A model generated the notes under the pieces. The model made no database searches, had not been told where the DNA came from, and saw only the letters and a program-made list of their open reading frames with translations. The position numbers were made by a program, and so were the translations under genes. A stretch of 33,877 nt of DNA from Lactococcus cremoris subsp. cremoris NBRC 100676 (lineage in GTDB: Bacteria > Bacillota > Bacilli > Lactobacillales > Streptococcaceae), in NCBI RefSeq assembly GCF_001591705.1, contig NZ_BCVK01000027.1, positions 1-33,877 of the forward strand, read 5' to 3'. Position 1 is the stretch's first letter; every line of letters begins with the position of its first letter. Positions 8,166 through 15,130 of this stretch are shown here, piece after piece.

Positions 8166-8195
8166 ATTATAGCATACCGTATCATTATGGTTCAA
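8166..8195 (-). promoter_or_regulatory. dnaD operon promoter, predicted leaderless start
   Basis: TTGAAC (8195-8190), an 18-bp spacer ending TGC, and TATAAT (8171-8166) form an extended -10 promoter. Exactly six bases (AGTTCT) separate the hexamer from the dnaD ATG, so a normal 7-nt discriminator puts +1 on the A of ATG. Confidence 0.8.
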
Positions 8196-8208
8196 ATGGA
8201 GTCATTAA

Positions 8209-8298
8209 TCAATAAAATTGAATCTTATTATTATCCTTTATTAAAGAAAAAACGGCATCATTATCAGGTAAATTATTAACCAATACAAATGCACTCAT
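8209..8298 (-). pseudogene. Possible gene remnant or micro-ORF (29 codons)
   Basis: A short minus-strand frame, MSAFVLVNNLPDNDAVFSLI then a polar tail, lies between the surface-protein terminator and the dnaD promoter. The amino-acid composition looks protein-like, but there is no Shine-Dalgarno and an in-frame stop lies seven codons upstream. I read it as a likely C-terminal scrap of a lost gene; no family is recognised. Confidence 0.2.
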
Positions 8299-8338
8299 TG
8301 ATATTCCGACTAACTAAAAGTCTCGTTCATCAAAAAAC

Positions 8339-8366
8339 AAGAAAAGAGTTAAGAAACTCTTTTCTT
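8339..8366. terminator. Terminator downstream of the surface-protein gene
   Basis: Perfect 12-bp stem AAGAAAAGAGTT / AACTCTTTTCTT with an AAGA loop, followed on the minus strand by a GTTTTTTG tract. It ends the surface-protein transcript before the dnaD promoter. Confidence 0.85.
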
Positions 8367-8423
8367 ATTTTTTATGTCTAATTTATTAAATCATAGTAGA
8401 TAGATTGAGTAATTACTTATAAA

Positions 8424-10841
8424 TCAATGTTGAGGATTTGAAAAATTTTGGTTTTTCAAAATCAAATGAATAGTATCAATGCTTTCTTGAGTAATCGTTT
8501 TTTGAGACCATGAATATCCACTATCTTTATCATATACTAATATAGCGTTCATGACATCTTCATCCGTATTCATTCGATAACCATCTGGCATTCCACTATA
8601 TTGTGCATTGGAGGTATGATTCAACCCTAAAGAATGTCCCAACTCATGTCGAATAACTAGAAAAAGTGGATTCAAGTCATAATTAGGATTTGTAGTATCA
8701 AGTGCCAATTTGATGTCTTTTATTTCAATTCCCGTTTTTCCAATTGATGTCGCACTACCAGTACCTTTTGGGTTAGGTGCAATCAATAAAGTTGTTGGTT
8801 CAGTTGTTTCTCCCGACTTAATAATAGTTGGTTCATTGGGATTGATAGCAGCATTCCAACTTTCCGCAGCCCGGTCAATTTCTTTATTAAATGCTGCAAG
8901 TGCAGCTTCCGGATCTGCTTCTGCTGCAAAATCTTCTATTTTCGCTCTTGACTCATAGATGATTTTTCCTTGTGAATTATACGCATTGGAAATCATTTGA
9001 GAATTTGAAACCGCAGGGTTATTTCCATAAGTTAACGTTGAACCTAAAAACATCCCCTCAACCAATTTCTGTCCCAAACCATTTACACTTGGATAAGTCG
9101 CAGCCAAGTCCAAATTCAAAGCATGTTCATCTACCCAATACCAATTATCACCTTCTAGGCTAACATTCACAAAGTTTGTAGTTTGACCTTTTTTGTCCCC
9201 TGAGGTATAAGTAACAGGCATGGTTTCTTTATTATAAAGTGTCTTTCCTTTTAAGTCGCCCAGCGAAGTGATATTCTCCGTATCCAGTTGTCCATTTTCT
9301 AATTTCGAGTAGAATTGATAGTTATTGTTTAGAACAACATTATAACGATAAGGATTCAGAGGTATTGAAGCTGCTGGGAAAATGCTAGAAAGTAGTGTAT
9401 CATTACTGTAATCAGTCGATTCTCCTAATTCCATTTCACTACCAGATAATTTTTGCCATACATAAGTATCTGCCATCGTTGGTGCATCAAAATTCGCCAT
9501 AAACTCACTTGAAGTCCAAATATGCTCTCCTGCTGGATTATCAACTGTACCAGAACCAACATTTCGCCACTTCCCTGTGTAGCCATCCGTGACTGGTACA
9601 TTTGCTAAATTCATATCAGTATTCAATTGACTGGTCAAACCTAATTTTAAATTTTTTAGGTTACTTGCTCCCTCAAACATTCCAGTTGTAATAGAAACAC
9701 CATTTGTACTAAAATTAGAAAGATTTAATTGTTCTAGTTTTGTCATGCCAGCAAACATACGGGCCATGTCGGTCACTTTATCAGTGTTAAAGTTTGAGAT
9801 ATCTAAGTTAGTTAGGTTACTAACTCCCTCAAACATTCCAGGCATCCTAACGGTATTATTGGTGTTAAAGTTCGATACATCTAGTTGTTCTAATTTTGTC
9901 ATGCCAGCAAACATAAGAGCCATGTCAGTCACCTTATCAGTATTAAAATTTGAGATATCTAAGTTAGTTAGATTACTAACTCCCTCAAACATCCCAGCCA
10001 TACTAGCGGTATTATTGGTGTTAAAGTTTGATACATCTAGTTGTTCCAGATTTGTCATACCAGCAAACATAAGGACCATGTCGGTCACTTTATCAGTATT
10101 AAAGTTTGAGATATCTAAGTTAGTTAGATTACTAACTCCCTCAAACATCCCAGCCATACTAGCGACATTATTTGTGTTGAATTTAGATACATTTAGTTGT
10201 TCTAGCTTTGTCAAATTTGCAAACATAAGAGTCATGTCGGTCACTTTATCAGTGCTAAATTTTGAAATATCCAAGTTTGTTAGATTAATGGCTCCATCAA
10301 ACATCCCAGCCATATTCCTAACGTTCCGCGTATCAAATTTTGATACATCTAGTATATCCGCTTTAATTCCAGCAAACATATTAGCCATGTTTGTAATTTC
10401 ACTCGTGTCAAAACCTTCTAAATCAATTATTTCTAAATTACTGTCACCACTAAACATACCATAGGCACTTCCAGAATAAGATAAATTCCCTAATTTTAAC
10501 ACTTTTTTAAGTTGTGGTAAATTTGCAAATGTGTTGGCAATTTCATTTGCCGTTGTTATCTCTGTAAATTCAATGCTCTTCACATCTGCTGGGTCTACAT
10601 TTGCCTCACGTAAAACCTCTGTTAAAGATTGGCTTGGATGTCCAATATTTCCTCCCAAAAATATTAATTCTCTATCATTAGCTAAAACCCAATTAGCCTC
10701 ACCCCATTTACCTGTACTCGCTCTAACATCTGCAGAAATACTGACAGCTTGAGGATTAATTATTGTTGGTCCATAGCTTACAATACCAATCGAAAGGCTC
10801 GCTAGCGTTGCTCCAAGAAGTAGCATTTGAGTTTTTGACAA
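8424..10841 (-). CDS. Secreted DUF285-repeat (BspA-like) protein with GW-like module and metzincin protease domain; start region frame-disrupted
   Basis: The open frame of 805 codons contains, in order: a signal-peptide core (MLLLGATLASLSIGIVS), about five DUF285/BspA-type repeat pairs (residues about 125-400, alternating MFEG... and MFAG... 26-residue units), a GW/SH3-like module (about 500-575, ending WYWVDEHAL), and a zinc-protease domain with HELGHSLGLNH at 732-742 and a Met-turn candidate EDVMNAILVYD. Such proteins are surface adhesins; the HExxHxxGxxH motif adds a matrixin-like peptidase. There is no LPxTG motif, so attachment, if any, would be through the GW-like module. The only in-frame start is a TTG with no ribosome site. 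A strong AAGGAG precedes an ATG at 10852 that is out of frame by one base in an A7 tract; one more A would give MKKNLSKTQMLLLG. Confidence 0.8.
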   Translation of the reverse strand: MSKTQMLLLGATLASLSIGIVSYGPTIINPQAVSISADVRASTGKWGEANWVLANDRELIFLGGNIGHPSQSLTEVLREANVDPADVKSIEFTEITTANEIANTFANLPQLKKVLKLGNLSYSGSAYGMFSGDSNLEIIDLEGFDTSEITNMANMFAGIKADILDVSKFDTRNVRNMAGMFDGAINLTNLDISKFSTDKVTDMTLMFANLTKLEQLNVSKFNTNNVASMAGMFEGVSNLTNLDISNFNTDKVTDMVLMFAGMTNLEQLDVSNFNTNNTASMAGMFEGVSNLTNLDISNFNTDKVTDMALMFAGMTKLEQLDVSNFNTNNTVRMPGMFEGVSNLTNLDISNFNTDKVTDMARMFAGMTKLEQLNLSNFSTNGVSITTGMFEGASNLKNLKLGLTSQLNTDMNLANVPVTDGYTGKWRNVGSGTVDNPAGEHIWTSSEFMANFDAPTMADTYVWQKLSGSEMELGESTDYSNDTLLSSIFPAASIPLNPYRYNVVLNNNYQFYSKLENGQLDTENITSLGDLKGKTLYNKETMPVTYTSGDKKGQTTNFVNVSLEGDNWYWVDEHALNLDLAATYPSVNGLGQKLVEGMFLGSTLTYGNNPAVSNSQMISNAYNSQGKIIYESRAKIEDFAAEADPEAALAAFNKEIDRAAESWNAAINPNEPTIIKSGETTEPTTLLIAPNPKGTGSATSIGKTGIEIKDIKLALDTTNPNYDLNPLFLVIRHELGHSLGLNHTSNAQYSGMPDGYRMNTDEDVMNAILVYDKDSGYSWSQKTITQESIDTIHLILKNQNFSNPQH
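9745..10300 (-). repeat. 156-bp near-identical tandem repeats within the surface-protein gene
   Basis: The DUF285 repeat pairs recur with a 156-bp (52-aa) period: the same TCCCTCAAACAT segment appears near 9825, 9981 and 10137, with very few differences between units. This level of DNA identity, beyond what protein conservation needs, allows copy number to change by recombination or slippage. Confidence 0.85.
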
Positions 10842-10851
10842 GTTTTTTTCA

Positions 10852-10888
10852 TAAATTTCTCTCCTTTTTTCATAAGATAATTATATCA
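10852..10888 (-). promoter_or_regulatory. Promoter and ribosome site of the surface-protein gene
   Basis: TG-extended -10 (TGATATAAT, 10888-10880), a short leader, AAGGAG at 10866-10861 and ATG at 10852-10850 with 8-base spacing. This is the only well-formed initiation site, and it leads into the A7 tract (10849-10843). Confidence 0.7.
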
Positions 10889-11026
10889 TTTGAATTAGAA
10901 ATAAATTATAAACACGGTCTTTCGCTAATATATTTTTAATTAAAAACTTTTGTACACACTTCTCCTAACTGGGACATACTGATAAATAATTCTTTTTTGC
11001 TCTTTACAGTATTTATTTGCTCTCAA

Positions 11027-11069
11027 TTACATTTTTGTAAGAATTTAACTAGCAAATCCTTGATATACT
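11027..11069 (+). promoter_or_regulatory. Promoter with TTACA-N4-TGTAA dyad driving the 38-aa ORF
   Basis: Perfect dyad TTACATTTTTGTAA (11027-11040) centred about 42 bp before the predicted start, and a TG-extended -10 TGATATACT (11061-11069). There is no good -35, a geometry typical of activator-dependent promoters. The arrangement recurs at 12773-12815 with the same 37-bp offset. Confidence 0.6.
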
Positions 11070-11108
11070 ATATCTATAAACAAAAGGATATTTGAAAGGG
11101 AATAAACA

Positions 11109-11225
11109 ATGAAAATACAAACAGAAAAAATTACTCAAAAAGGAGAAAATGAAAAATCAATCAAGGATAATTGGGAAATTATCCACTCACTCAATGATTT
11201 ACTTTATGGCAATTCTTTGTTTTAA
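11109..11225 (+). CDS. 38-aa peptide of unknown function
   Basis: A short gene with all expression signals: its own promoter (11027-11069), a ribosome site AAAGGG 8 bases before the ATG, and a strong terminator starting 14 bp after the stop. The product starts MKIQTEKITQKGENEKSIKD and ends LLYGNSLF: a charged N-terminal half and a more hydrophobic C-terminal end, no signal peptide, no Cys, no GG leader. I recognise no family. A signalling-peptide precursor or small regulatory protein is possible, but this is speculation. It lies divergent from the surface-protein gene. Confidence 0.6.
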   Translation: MKIQTEKITQKGENEKSIKDNWEIIHSLNDLLYGNSLF

Positions 11226-11238
11226 AACAAAGAAAAGG

Positions 11239-11283
11239 AAAAGACCAGAGGAAAAAAATAATTTCCTTTGGTCTTTTCTTTCT
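11239..11283 (+). terminator. Terminator of the 38-aa gene
   Basis: A 16-bp stem, AAAAGACCAGAGGAAA (11239-11254) with TTTCCTTTGGTCTTTT (11262-11277; one G-U pair), followed by CTTTCTAATTTTT. From here to 11382 I see only AT-rich sequence without features. Confidence 0.9.
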
Positions 11284-11382
11284 AATTTTTAACTATTAAT
11301 AGAAATATTTTATTTTAAATCACCTCTATAGTTGATTTATATTTGAAATAAATGATGGAAGCTATCTACAAATTCAAGTCAT

Positions 11383-11988
11383 TTAATACTCCATTTTAGT
11401 TGTCATTCGCTCTTCTTTGTTTTCTCTATAAGTTGCGGATTTATATTTGTTAATATCAGATTCTTTCATTATACTTCGGAAAAGCCAAAATGTTTTAGTT
11501 TCTCCTGCTTTTAAATCTCCAGCTGTCCCTAGAGCCTGTGTTTCTATTTCATTTCCTTTTTCATCATATGCTACCACCTCAACATCTGCAATAACGCGAT
11601 AATTTGCAGTATTCTTTAAGGTAATAGGAACTCCACCTTTTTCATTGTATATTTCACCGTCAAAAGCTTCATTATCTGCTGGGTCAAAACTGAACTTACC
11701 TATAGAAACTTTTACGGCATTTTGAGTATCTTTAAAATCGGATATGATTTTTTTAGAGCCACTCAAAACTTTCTCTTGTTCCATGGCCATTCCAAATTGT
11801 GGTGCTAGAAAACAATATCCAATATAAGAACTTACTAGAATAATACCAGACAGAGCAGCGATAGTTGTAATCAAAAATGACTTTTTTAATTTTATGCTCT
11901 CTTTTAAGAATACAAAAGCTGAAAAAGAAATTAAAAGAATACAAAAAATTGTTAGTATCACCGATAAAATTAGCGTAGTATGAATCAT
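11383..11988 (-). CDS. Two-TM membrane protein with extracytoplasmic beta-domain (paralogue of upstream gene)
   Basis: 201 residues. Two membrane helices (about 7-29 and 39-62) precede an extracytoplasmic domain with the pattern VKVSIGKFSFD...VPITLKN...LKAGETKTFWLF. The same pattern occurs in the upstream gene, so the pair arose by duplication. The C-terminal domain looks like a small beta-sandwich (FxLYD-type), often found on cell-surface proteins. The start overlaps the upstream stop (ATGA). Function unknown. Confidence 0.6.
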   Translation of the reverse strand: MIHTTLILSVILTIFCILLISFSAFVFLKESIKLKKSFLITTIAALSGIILVSSYIGYCFLAPQFGMAMEQEKVLSGSKKIISDFKDTQNAVKVSIGKFSFDPADNEAFDGEIYNEKGGVPITLKNTANYRVIADVEVVAYDEKGNEIETQALGTAGDLKAGETKTFWLFRSIMKESDINKYKSATYRENKEERMTTKMEY

Positions 11989-12581
11989 AAATCTTTCCCT
12001 GTCCCTTCTTCATTACTTTCAAAATAACTGTAGGTTCCCTCTCTACTTACAGAAAAGCTTAAAGTTGAAAGTAGTTTGGCTGTTTCCCTATCATTAATAT
12101 CTTCTAGTCCATAGTAAGTTTTCGTTTCACCGGTCTTTAAATTAAAATCAATATAATTACTTATTCCATAATCAAATTCGTGTCCTGATTTTTCATAAGA
12201 GTTATCAAATTTTAGCGTACCTTCAACGGATTTTTCATTCTTGTTCGTTAATGTTATTGGTAATCTGGAATTGGAAACTGAATAATCATCATCATTGTCA
12301 TCGTAGGTATAGTCTCCAAATTTTACTTTAACATTATCAATTGAATTTATAGACTTATGATAATCTTGTGTTATTTCAGATTTAGCATCTCTATAAGTTG
12401 TTAATTTCTTATCATAATCAAGCCCTGTTAGTACAAAGAATACTAATGTAATAACTGATAGTACAAATGTTGTAAGTGCAAACCATTTTCTTCTTCTATT
12501 TTTAGGTAACAAACTCAATATACAAAAAACTAATGCAATTATTAGCAAAGCAATTGATATATAAATCTCTATAGCTATCAT
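11985..12581 (-). CDS. Two-TM membrane protein with extracytoplasmic beta-domain
   Basis: 198 residues: helices at about 5-24 and 35-54, then a domain with NVKVKFGDYTYD...LPITLTNKN...LKTGETKTYYGL that matches the downstream paralogue block for block. An acidic DDNDDDYS stretch is inserted. First gene of a two-gene unit; a TATAAT at 12626-12621 could be its promoter, and the ribosome site (AAAG) is weak. The function is unknown; an envelope-stress or immunity-type membrane protein is conceivable but not shown. Confidence 0.6.
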   Translation of the reverse strand: MIAIEIYISIALLIIALVFCILSLLPKNRRRKWFALTTFVLSVITLVFFVLTGLDYDKKLTTYRDAKSEITQDYHKSINSIDNVKVKFGDYTYDDNDDDYSVSNSRLPITLTNKNEKSVEGTLKFDNSYEKSGHEFDYGISNYIDFNLKTGETKTYYGLEDINDRETAKLLSTLSFSVSREGTYSYFESNEEGTGKDL

Positions 12582-12662
12582 TTATTTCTTTACTTTGTGT
12601 TTTATTTATTTCATAATTCAATTATAATATATTATTTATGTTTATCTTATACCAACCTTAAA

Positions 12663-12772
12663 TTATTTATAGTTTTTTGCTTTTGCTATTAAGCGATATT
12701 TTTTCAAGTAGTCTTTTCCCTCTAAGAGTCCCGTTTTCATAGAGTCAATCGAAATAATTAACTCATCATTAA
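12663..12772 (-). pseudogene. C-terminal remnant of an unidentified gene
   Basis: The minus strand reads without stops for about 36 codons to a TAA at 12663: NDELIISIDSMKTGLLEG then KDYLKKYRLIAKAKNYK. This looks like a genuine protein C-terminus whose body is gone. The frame enters the dyad promoter repeat and then meets IS982 at 12818. No start and no family recognised; likely debris of rearrangement at the insertion site. Confidence 0.35.
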
Positions 12773-12815
12773 TTACATTTTTGTAAGAATTTTTCAAGTA
12801 AATTATTGATATACT
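12773..12815 (+). promoter_or_regulatory. Second TTACA-N4-TGTAA / extended -10 promoter, cut off by IS982
   Basis: TTACATTTTTGTAA (12773-12786) and TGATATACT (12807-12815) repeat the design at 11027-11069 with identical spacing, although the 13 bases between the conserved blocks differ. IS982 begins at 12818, within a few bases of the expected +1, so whatever this promoter drove is now displaced. Confidence 0.5.
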
Positions 12816-12817
12816 AT

Positions 12818-13816
12818 ACCCGAATTGCTAGTTAATTTCATTGGAAAATAAATAAGTCGTGCTATCCTAATCTTAAACCACTAAGCATTAGAAAGCGCAC
12901 GACTTATATGACTTATAATAGCACACTCCCAAAAGTTTTTGTTTATTTACTGACAACCATTGAGACGCTTTATCAAACGAGGGTTCCCCTTGAGGTTCAA
13001 AACCGAAAGAACGTCCATCTCGCAACATCAGGTTGCTTAGTTATCGCTTGTTACCTATGGGGCGTACTGCATTTTAGTGAAACGCTTAAAGCTAAGCACC
13101 AATTGGCTCAAAGTTTATTTCCTAATTTCCTAGAATATTCTCGCTTTGTCCGCCGTTGTAATGCCCTCTTACCGAGTATCCAAGTCATTCGCCAAGCACT
13201 CGTCTTTAAAGAGGTTGAAGGAATTAGTGTATCCATTATTGACAGCTTCCCCATTCCTTTGTATCAGCCTATTCGTAATTTCAGAAGCAAAGTTCTTGGA
13301 GATTATGCAAATGTTGGCTACAATGCTACAAAGGGACAGTACTTCTATGGATGTAAATGTCATGCTTTAGTCAGTGAATCAGGCTATGTCATAGACTACA
13401 CAATTACTCCTGCTTCAATGGCTAATAGTTCAATGACCGAGGAAGTGTTGAGTCAATTTGGGACACCAACAGTCCTTGGAGATATGGGATATCTAGGTCA
13501 GTCACTGCATGATAGGCTGGAATTAAAAGGAATTGATCTAATGACACCTGTCAGGAAGAACATGAAGCAAAAGAAAATCCTTTTCCCTAATTTTTCAAAA
13601 CGTAGAAAAGTGATTGAGCGAGTTTTCTCTTTTTTGACAAATCTAGGAGCTGAGCGTTGTAAAAGTCGTTCGCCTCAAGGTTTTCAATTGAAATTAGAGA
13701 TGATACTTTTAGCGTATTCTTTACTGTTAAAATCAGCTAAATCACTGGAACCAGAGACTTTAAGATATTCTATCGGGTATCAAGTCATGCCTAAATAATC
13801 AACTAGCAATTCGGGT
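12818..13816 (+). mobile_element. IS982 insertion sequence
   Basis: A 999-bp element bounded by 18-bp inverted repeats: ACCCGAATTGCTAGTTAA at the left, and a right end whose complement reads ACCCGAATTGCTAGTTGA (one mismatch). It carries a single intact IS982-family transposase gene. Flanking bases show no convincing target duplication, suggesting deletion or rearrangement after insertion. Confidence 0.95.
12908..13798 (+). CDS. IS982 family transposase
   Basis: 296 residues, full length for IS982. The DDE catalytic core is recognisable: SIIDSFPIPL (first Asp, about residue 113), VLGDMGYLGQ (second Asp, about 193) and KVIERVFSFLTNLGAERCKSR (Glu, about 239). No frameshift is seen, so the element may be active. 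It sits about 90 bp inside the left end. Confidence 0.95.
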   Translation: MTYNSTLPKVFVYLLTTIETLYQTRVPLEVQNRKNVHLATSGCLVIACYLWGVLHFSETLKAKHQLAQSLFPNFLEYSRFVRRCNALLPSIQVIRQALVFKEVEGISVSIIDSFPIPLYQPIRNFRSKVLGDYANVGYNATKGQYFYGCKCHALVSESGYVIDYTITPASMANSSMTEEVLSQFGTPTVLGDMGYLGQSLHDRLELKGIDLMTPVRKNMKQKKILFPNFSKRRKVIERVFSFLTNLGAERCKSRSPQGFQLKLEMILLAYSLLLKSAKSLEPETLRYSIGYQVMPK

Positions 13817-13898
13817 ATTTATGATATTTTATTTTACGTCCTTATTCTAATTCTTTACTTTTTTAATTTCAAACTCTTTTTTTCTCTTAGCAAACTTT

Positions 13899-13967
13899 AC
13901 ATTTCTCTGTCATCCCTTGTCTTTACTGGATTTTTAGCTTTGGTTAAGATTTTTAATGAGAAATTTT
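13899..13967. repeat. MITE-like repeat, left copy
   Basis: A 69-bp segment with ends ACATTTCTCT and GAGAAATTTT, which are near-inverted repeats of each other. A diverged copy in the same orientation lies at 15131-15198; the two bracket the HTH/Sel1 gene. Confidence 0.35.
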
Positions 13968-13976
13968 GATGCTTAA

Positions 13977-14002
13977 AAAAAGGATTCTTAAGAATCCTTT
14001 TT
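13977..14002. terminator. Terminator overlapping the HTH/Sel1 stop codon
   Basis: Palindrome AAGGATTCTTAAGAATCCTT with flanking A and T runs. The TAA stop (13990-13988) forms the centre of the hairpin. Confidence 0.9.
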
Positions 14003-15054
14003 CTTATTTTTAGGCTTTTGTGAGGAAATTTCTGAAATGACACCTGAATCTCTCAAATCTTGAAGTTCTTTGTCTGTTATTTCTTTATCAAGATGTCCAA
14101 ATTCTTCATGGGCTTTGGACCAGGTGTAACTGAGGTATTCTTCATTTGTGAATCCTACTTCATCTTGAAGATGATTTATGACCTCTTCTTGATGATTTTC
14201 CAACCATTTTTTGGCATAAACGTTTCCTGCTTCTTCGGCTCTGCGATACCAATAGACTGCCTTACGGAGGTCTTTTATTAGATTGCTCCCGTGTTCAAGG
14301 CTGGAAGCTAAAATCACCATTCCAGTGGAATTACCTGCATTCGCAGCCTTAATTAAATTAAAAGTTGCTTGATTTGAGTCAACTTCGCAGCCTAAACCAT
14401 TATCCAAATAGATACTTAACATATACATAGCTTTTGTATCGCCTAGGCTGGCAGCTTTTTCATAAAGATTATAGGATTTTCGCCAATCTTGTGGAACTAT
14501 TTTTCCATTTTGATAAAAATCAGCTAAGGCAGTCATTGCATAAGTATCGCCTAATTGAACCCCTTTTTCATAATACTTGGTCGCTTTATCAAGGTCATCA
14601 TTGAAATAGGCCTCATCACCAAGACGTGAGTAGCTTCTATCAATAGTAGACATTTGTCCATCTCTAAAAGCTTTAAGCCATCTTCTGATTGTCGATTCAG
14701 CCGGTGCAAGGGTTCCAAATTCTTCTTGGATATCTACAACAATCACTTTGTCGGAATCACCTTGTTGATGTTTTTCTTTGACTTTACTTTTAATGGTCTC
14801 TGAAAATCGAGGCTTCTTCTCTTTGTTGCTCTGTGTTGACTCATAAAGTTGTTGAGCATATTCTGCATAATAACGCTCCACAATCTTACCTTTAGAAGTT
14901 CTCATTTTTTTCAAACCACGTCTTACTTCATTTGTTATGGCAACACGACTATGTGAGATTTCTTTAGCAATCTCTGTGATTGTGACGTTTGAATTGAATA
15001 ATTTTTCAATTTTTCGTCTATCCTCATAATTTAAATGCTTATTTTTTTATCCAT
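13988..15054 (-). CDS. IS30-type HTH domain fused to Sel1-like repeats, start region frame-disrupted
   Basis: From about 15038 down, one continuous frame encodes HLNYEDRRKIEKLFNSN and ITEIAKEISHSRVAITNEV, which is the N-terminal HTH (HTH_38) of IS30-family transposases. A second helical segment follows (IRRWLKAF), then four to five Sel1/TPR-like repeats (for example KATKYYEKGVQLGDTYAMTA), and a charged tail KPKNKKKDS. The DDE domain of IS30 is absent, suggesting a domesticated DNA-binding scaffold protein. The well-placed start (AAGGA, ATG at 15054) reads ATGGAT, then A7, then TAA, which is out of frame by one; A8 would give MDKKNKHLNYEDRR. As written, translation could only begin at an internal TTG/ATG near 14914-14905, losing the HTH. 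Confidence 0.65.
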
Positions 15055-15085
15055 AGAATAATCCTTATATCATTTTTTTGATACA

Positions 15086-15094
15086 ATTATAACA
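15086..15094 (-). promoter_or_regulatory. Extended -10 promoter of the HTH/Sel1 gene
   Basis: TGTTATAAT on the minus strand, with a predicted start near 15079 and AAGGA about 8 bases before the ATG at 15054. The -35 is poor. Confidence 0.6.
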
Positions 15095-15130
15095 CATTCG
15101 ATTTATTTCTGAATTTTTAATTTTAAAACT

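Noticed and set aside
9745-10300. Possible CRISPR array because of regular repetition
   Set aside because: The period is 156 bp with coding continuity and no unique spacers; it is a protein repeat.
9745-10464. A long plus-strand open frame with internal repeats, opposite the surface-protein gene
   Set aside because: It is the antisense image of the DUF285 repeats; the periodicity is inherited and there is no ribosome site.
11753-12022. Alternative minus-strand frame of 89 codons across the junction of the two membrane-protein genes
   Set aside because: It overlaps two better-supported genes with ATGA coupling and has no family features or ribosome site.
12810-13824. Target-site duplication of IS982
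   Set aside because: The bases flanking the two ends (ACTAT and ATTTA) do not form a convincing direct repeat.
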